A stretch of DNA of 8,698 nucleotides from JAHJTW01 sp964545545 (GTDB lineage Bacteria > Krumholzibacteriota > Krumholzibacteriia > LZORAL124-64-63): NCBI GenBank assembly GCA_964545545.1, contig CAZJGK010000107.1, positions 1 through 8,698 on the forward strand, written 5' to 3'. Positions 5,825 to 8,698 of this stretch are shown one piece after another. How positions within the stretch are numbered: the first letter of the stretch is position 1; the number at the start of each line of letters is the position of its first letter. Position numbers and translations under genes: made by a program. Below the pieces are notes generated by a model, which was not told where the DNA came from, did no database searches, and saw nothing but the letters and a program-made list of their open reading frames with translations.

Positions 5825-6595
5825 GTGCAGCCCTTGAGCGTCATCATCCCGGTCTACAACGAGGAAGCCAGCCTCGACGGCTTGCTGGATGAAATCAAGA
5901 GCGTCCTGGGTAGTGACCCGCGGCAGGTCGAGATCCTCGTCATTGACGACGGCAGCAGGGACGACACCCCGCACATTCTGCGACGCCGGCGCGAAACCTG
6001 CCCCGCCCTGCGTGTTCTGACCTTCGCCGAGAATGCGGGTCAATCAGCCGCCATGGCCGCCGGCTTCCGGGCCGCCTCCATGGACTGCGTGGTGGCCATG
6101 GACGGCGACGGCCAGTCCGACCCCGCCGACATCCCCCGCCTGGCTGAACTGCTGGATAAATTTTCCGTGGTTTGCGGCTTTCGCGCCGAGCGCCACGACA
6201 CCCTGGCCAAGCGCTGGGGTTCCCGGCTGGCCAACGCCGCCCGCCGCAGCGTTACCGGGGACAGGATCATCGATATCGGATGCTCCCTGAAAGCGTTCCA
6301 TCGCGAACCTCTTCAGGACATTCCCTACTTTGAAGGCAGCCACCGCTTCCTGCCCGTCCTGCTGGCCATGCAGGGCTGTTCCCTCACCCAGATTCCGGTG
6401 AACCACCGCGGGCGCAGCGGCGGCCGGAGCAAATACACCAACTGGGGCCGGTTGCGCCGCACCTGGATCGACCTGTTGGGCGTCCGCTGGCTGCAGAGCC
6501 GTACCCTCCGCTACCAGGTCAAGGAAGACAGCACCCCCGCCGCCGCTCGCCACGCCGCGGCAAACGGTCTGCAGAAACCAACCGGGTCCCGCTGA
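5825..6595 (+). CDS. Family 2 glycosyltransferase, dolichyl-phosphate-mannose-synthase-like
   Basis: A cytoplasmic GT-A fold enzyme of 256 residues expected to move a sugar from a nucleotide donor, probably to a polyprenyl phosphate or envelope glycolipid. It opens with SVIIPVYNEEASL, followed by the nucleotide-binding IDDGSRDDT (about residues 40-48) and the metal-binding DGDGQSDP at 93-100. The segment GRSGGRSKYTNW followed by DLLGVRWLQSR is typical of the bacterial subgroup often found beside or fused to a small lipid-A-disaccharide-synthase N-terminal-like membrane protein. No membrane segment is visible here and no such partner follows, since the next gene is convergent. An in-frame ATG at 5804 would add seven residues, but the GTG at 5825 has the better ribosome site. 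The last 20 or so residues are Ala-rich and not conserved-looking. Donor and acceptor cannot be read from the sequence. Confidence 0.88.
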   Translation: MQPLSVIIPVYNEEASLDGLLDEIKSVLGSDPRQVEILVIDDGSRDDTPHILRRRRETCPALRVLTFAENAGQSAAMAAGFRAASMDCVVAMDGDGQSDPADIPRLAELLDKFSVVCGFRAERHDTLAKRWGSRLANAARRSVTGDRIIDIGCSLKAFHREPLQDIPYFEGSHRFLPVLLAMQGCSLTQIPVNHRGRSGGRSKYTNWGRLRRTWIDLLGVRWLQSRTLRYQVKEDSTPAAARHAAANGLQKPTGSR

Positions 6596-6617
6596 TCCCA
6601 TCACCTTGGCTTTTGGA

Positions 6618-6646
6618 CCGCCCCGGTCAGATACTGACCTTGGCGG
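6618..6646. terminator. Two-part hairpin between convergent genes, possible bidirectional terminator
   Basis: CCGCC (6618-6622) pairs with GGCGG (6642-6646). After a 2x2 internal loop, GGTCAG (6625-6630) pairs with CTGACC (6634-6639) across the loop ATA. It sits 22 nt after the glycosyltransferase stop and 44 nt after the stop of the convergent flavoprotein gene, where a shared terminator is expected. Neither strand has a strong T tract (only CGGTTTG on the plus strand). An overlapping GGCGGCG-GTTTG-CGCCGTC hairpin at 6642-6660 would compete with it. Confidence 0.45.
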
Positions 6647-6690
6647 CGGTTTGCGCCGTCAGGCGGAGTTCTCCCGGAAAGGACAGGGAT

Positions 6691-7635
6691 TCAAAGGCCG
6701 GAAACAGCATCCTTATAACCTGTGAGCAATTGTCGCATGATCACGGCCACCGACAGGATGTCGTCAATGAGGCCCGCGACCTGGCCGATTTCGAGCTCGC
6801 CCTCGTCAAGATCGCCCTCCAGCATGCCGCGGCGGGCGCGGCCGCTGCCCAGAGCGGACTTGATTTCCTCGGAATCTTCGCCGCTGCTCTCCATCTCCAT
6901 GATCCGGTCACGGAACCGATTCCGCAACAGACGGACCGGAACCTGGGATTTCAAAACCAGGTGGGTGTCGCCTGGTCCGGCAGCCACCACCGCCTGTTTG
7001 AATCCCTGATGGCCGCTGGATTCCCGGCTGACGGCAAAGCGGGATCCGATCTGCACGCCGTCCGCGCCGAGGGCCATCGCCGCGGCGAACTGCGCGCCGG
7101 TGGCGATGCCTCCGGCGGCAATCACCGGGATCTTCACCGCGCGCACACACTCGGGAACCAGCACCATGGTGGTGAGTTCCTCGCGTCCGTTGTGGCCGCC
7201 GGCCTCGAACCCCTCGCAGACCACCGCGTCACAGCCCGCGTCCTCGCATTTTTTGGCCAAGGCGGGATTGGCCACCACGTGGACACTGATGCAGCCGGCG
7301 TCCTTCAAATGGCCAACCACCTTTTTGGGAGATCCGGCCGAGGTGAAGAAAATGCGGACGCCTGCGGCCAAGGCGACCTCCAGACTCTCGGGCGCATGGG
7401 CATATATCAGGGGCAGGTTCACCCCAAAGGGCTTGTCCGTGAGGGTGCGGGCCTTGTGAATCTGGTCCCGCAGCAGATCGGGCCGCATGCTGCCGGCACC
7501 GATCAGACCCAGTCCGCCGGCGTTGCTGACCGCGGCGGCGAGCTTGGCGCCGCTGTTGAAGATCATGCCGCCCTGGATGATGGGATGCTTGACCCCCAGC
7601 ATGCCGCAAATCCTGTTGCCCGCCCAGCGTGCCAT
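6691..7635 (-). CDS. FMN-dependent FabK / nitronate monooxygenase family oxidoreductase
   Basis: A TIM-barrel flavoprotein of 314 residues. Family landmarks in order: HPIIQGGM at 17-24, AGGLGLIG at 39-46, LTDKPFGVNL at 65-74, EGFEAGGHNG at 141-150 with the conserved His148, PVIAAGGIATG at 170-180 and GVQIGSRF at 193-200 for FMN phosphate binding, and GQVAGLI at 284-290. The family includes nitronate monooxygenases, which oxidise alkyl nitronates, and FabK, the enoyl-ACP reductase II of fatty acid synthesis. The LTDKPFGVN segment and the tail EGDLDEGELEIGQVAGLI resemble Streptococcus FabK closely, so a FabK role is possible. No other fab gene is here to decide. The ATG at 7635 comes 2 nt after the stop of the HD-domain gene, implying coupled translation as the last gene of that operon. 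Confidence 0.85.
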   Translation of the reverse strand: MARWAGNRICGMLGVKHPIIQGGMIFNSGAKLAAAVSNAGGLGLIGAGSMRPDLLRDQIHKARTLTDKPFGVNLPLIYAHAPESLEVALAAGVRIFFTSAGSPKKVVGHLKDAGCISVHVVANPALAKKCEDAGCDAVVCEGFEAGGHNGREELTTMVLVPECVRAVKIPVIAAGGIATGAQFAAAMALGADGVQIGSRFAVSRESSGHQGFKQAVVAAGPGDTHLVLKSQVPVRLLRNRFRDRIMEMESSGEDSEEIKSALGSGRARRGMLEGDLDEGELEIGQVAGLIDDILSVAVIMRQLLTGYKDAVSGL

Positions 7636-7637
7636 GA

Positions 7638-8201
7638 CTACAACCCCAGATCTTCGGCCACGGGCACCAGGGCCCCCAGCACATGCTCGATGACCGTGTC
7701 CTGCTCCAGACCCAGGTCGGCGGCGCCCGCGGCGATTTCCTCGCGGTTCACCTTGGCCGCAAAATCCTTTTTCTTGAGCTTCTTGCGCACGGATTTGACC
7801 TTCACCTGGGCGATTTTCCTATCGGGCTGAACCATGGCGCAGGCCATGCAGAACCCGCACAATTCGTCTACGGCGAACAGCCACCTGGCGCAGTCGTTCT
7901 CGCGCGGCACACCGGTGTACGCGGCGTGGGACATGATGGTGCGCACGAACTCCTCGGGATAACCACGCGACCGGAGAATGTCCGCGCCTTTGAGCGGATG
8001 ATCCGGAGCCTCGGGATATTTTTCATAATCAAAATCGTGGAGCACACCCACGGCCGCCCAGTATTCCGGGTCGTTTCCGGTCCGCTCCGCCGCGGCACGC
8101 ATGGCGGCCTCGACAGCGTAGGCGTGGCGGCGCAGACTATCGCTGCGGGTGTATTCGTGCAGCAACGCATAGGTCGCTTCATGGTTGTAAAGATGGCTCA
8201 T
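7638..8201 (-). CDS. HD-domain (HDIG-like) metal-dependent phosphohydrolase family protein
   Basis: With the start at 8201 the protein has 187 residues. The HD-superfamily metal ligands are in place: His26 (LRRHAYAVE), His55-Asp56 (GVLHDFDYE) and Asp111 (FAVDELCGF), with further histidines at 68 (DHPLKGADIL) and 92 (SHAAY). This fold usually hydrolyses phosphate esters or nucleotides; the substrate of this small subgroup is unknown to me. A Lys-rich stretch at about 134-150 precedes VNREEI and is probably exposed. An ATG at 8249 would add 16 residues and overlap the metallopeptidase gene by 32 nt. The ATG at 8201 has GGGGTGGAG upstream and leaves a 16-nt gap, so I prefer it. It lies between a YgjP-like peptidase and a flavoprotein, apparently in one transcript. 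Confidence 0.85.
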   Translation of the reverse strand: MSHLYNHEATYALLHEYTRSDSLRRHAYAVEAAMRAAAERTGNDPEYWAAVGVLHDFDYEKYPEAPDHPLKGADILRSRGYPEEFVRTIMSHAAYTGVPRENDCARWLFAVDELCGFCMACAMVQPDRKIAQVKVKSVRKKLKKKDFAAKVNREEIAAGAADLGLEQDTVIEHVLGALVPVAEDLGL

Positions 8202-8217
8202 GTTCTCCACCCCGTTG

Positions 8218-8697
8218 TCACAGGACCAAATCGTCCTGATGAGTTTCAAGCCATTCGGAGGCCTGCCGGTGTCCGGGACAGGTCACATCCAGCAAAGCAT
8301 AGAAACGCGGGCTGTGATCCAGATGCACCAGGTGGCAAACCTCGTGGGCCACAACCGCGTCGATGACCTCCGGCGGCGCCATCACCAAACGGTAACACAG
8401 GGAGATGGTGCCGCGAGCCGAACAACTGCCCCAGCGGCTGGTGCGCTCGCCGATGATGACCCTCCCGGGCTCATGATCAATGATATTCGCCCAGCGCGCC
8501 ACACGGTCCGGCAAATCCGTGCGCGCCAAGCGGCGCAGGTGCTTTTCCAGCGGCATCCGCAGGTCCAAGGCCTGGTCCGGCGGCAAGGCCATGACAAGAG
8601 CGGCCTCATTCAATTCCACCAGCGGTCGGACGCGGCCCCCGGGCAAAGGCCGGACCACGATCGACCGCGGCCGGCCGAAAACCATGACCGTGCTGCC
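8218..8697 (-). CDS. YgjP-like (DUF45/M48) zinc metallopeptidase; 5' partial
   Basis: The C-terminal catalytic part is clear. RTSRWGSCSARGTISL at 81-96 is the family hallmark, followed by the zinc-binding HEVCH (His114, Glu115, His118), a third ligand His124 in HLDHSPRF, and the usual end CPGHRQASEWL (numbering from the ATG at 8685). No stop codon separates that ATG from the window edge, and family members are usually near 230 residues, so the N-terminal portion probably lies beyond the window. The family resembles WLM/SprT-type zinc peptidases; E. coli YgjP has no well-settled physiological role that I know of. It is the first visible gene of the three-gene minus-strand run and ends 16 nt before the HD-domain gene. 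Confidence 0.88.
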   Translation of the reverse strand, partial: GSTVMVFGRPRSIVVRPLPGGRVRPLVELNEAALVMALPPDQALDLRMPLEKHLRRLARTDLPDRVARWANIIDHEPGRVIIGERTSRWGSCSARGTISLCYRLVMAPPEVIDAVVAHEVCHLVHLDHSPRFYALLDVTCPGHRQASEWLETHQDDLVL

Positions 8698-8698
8698 G

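Noticed and set aside
6613..7830. Plus-strand open frame of 405 codons across the flavoprotein gene
   Set aside because: It is antisense to a clear FMN enzyme and runs into the HD-domain gene. Its product has low-complexity Ala/Gly/His composition and no recognisable motif.
7683..8366. Plus-strand open frame opposite the HD and YgjP genes
   Set aside because: It crosses the boundary of two real genes with intact metal-binding motifs on the other strand.
1..8698. Undescribed defence, mobile or biosynthetic system
   Set aside because: No integrase, transposase, nuclease, toxin or cluster hallmark is present. All eight genes belong to recognisable families, several of them housekeeping.

Overview
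The window is GC-rich, densely coded bacterial DNA. It holds eight protein-coding genes and no RNA gene, insertion sequence, phage gene or CRISPR array. The best lineage clue is the first gene. Its product is a large secreted subtilase with a Gly-rich beta-helix, a tail of the 'GNISADPLF...SPC' type, and a C-terminal FlgD/T9SS-like module with a YPNPFNP motif. That combination is common in candidate phyla near the FCB group, such as Krumholzibacteriota, Eisenbacteria, Latescibacterota and Zixibacteria. The lineage is an inference; no marker gene is present to fix it.

Layout. (1) 3-3137, plus strand: secreted S8 peptidase, cut at its 5' end by the window edge. (2) 3153-3518, plus: queF, 15 nt downstream. 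(3) 3515-5592, minus: queG followed by amrS, overlapping by 4 nt. This pair converges on queF so tightly that the queF and amrS stop codons share one CTAG palindrome. (4) 5593-5824: divergent regulatory region with a GC-rich hairpin, a repeated GGATTCCCT element and a possible -10 box for queG. (5) 5825-6595, plus: family-2 glycosyltransferase resembling dolichyl-phosphate-mannose synthase. (6) 6596-6690: convergent gap with a two-part hairpin. (7) 6691-8697, minus: a compact run reading YgjP/DUF45 metallopeptidase (5' end off the window), HD-domain hydrolase, then FabK/nitronate-monooxygenase-type flavoprotein.

How the genes fit together. QueF makes preQ1 from preQ0, and QueG carries out the last step to queuosine in tRNA anticodons, so the middle of the window serves queuosine synthesis. 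AmrS, the radical-SAM member of the AmmeMemoRadiSam set, is translationally coupled to queG; its substrate is not known to me. The last three genes look like one operon of general metabolic or hydrolytic functions with no obvious common pathway. The glycosyltransferase appears to stand alone.

I see no clear new multi-gene system. The points most worth a second look are the protease/beta-helix/sorting-domain architecture, the queG-amrS coupling, the CTAG-shared stops, and the divergent regulatory region with its repeat and hairpin.
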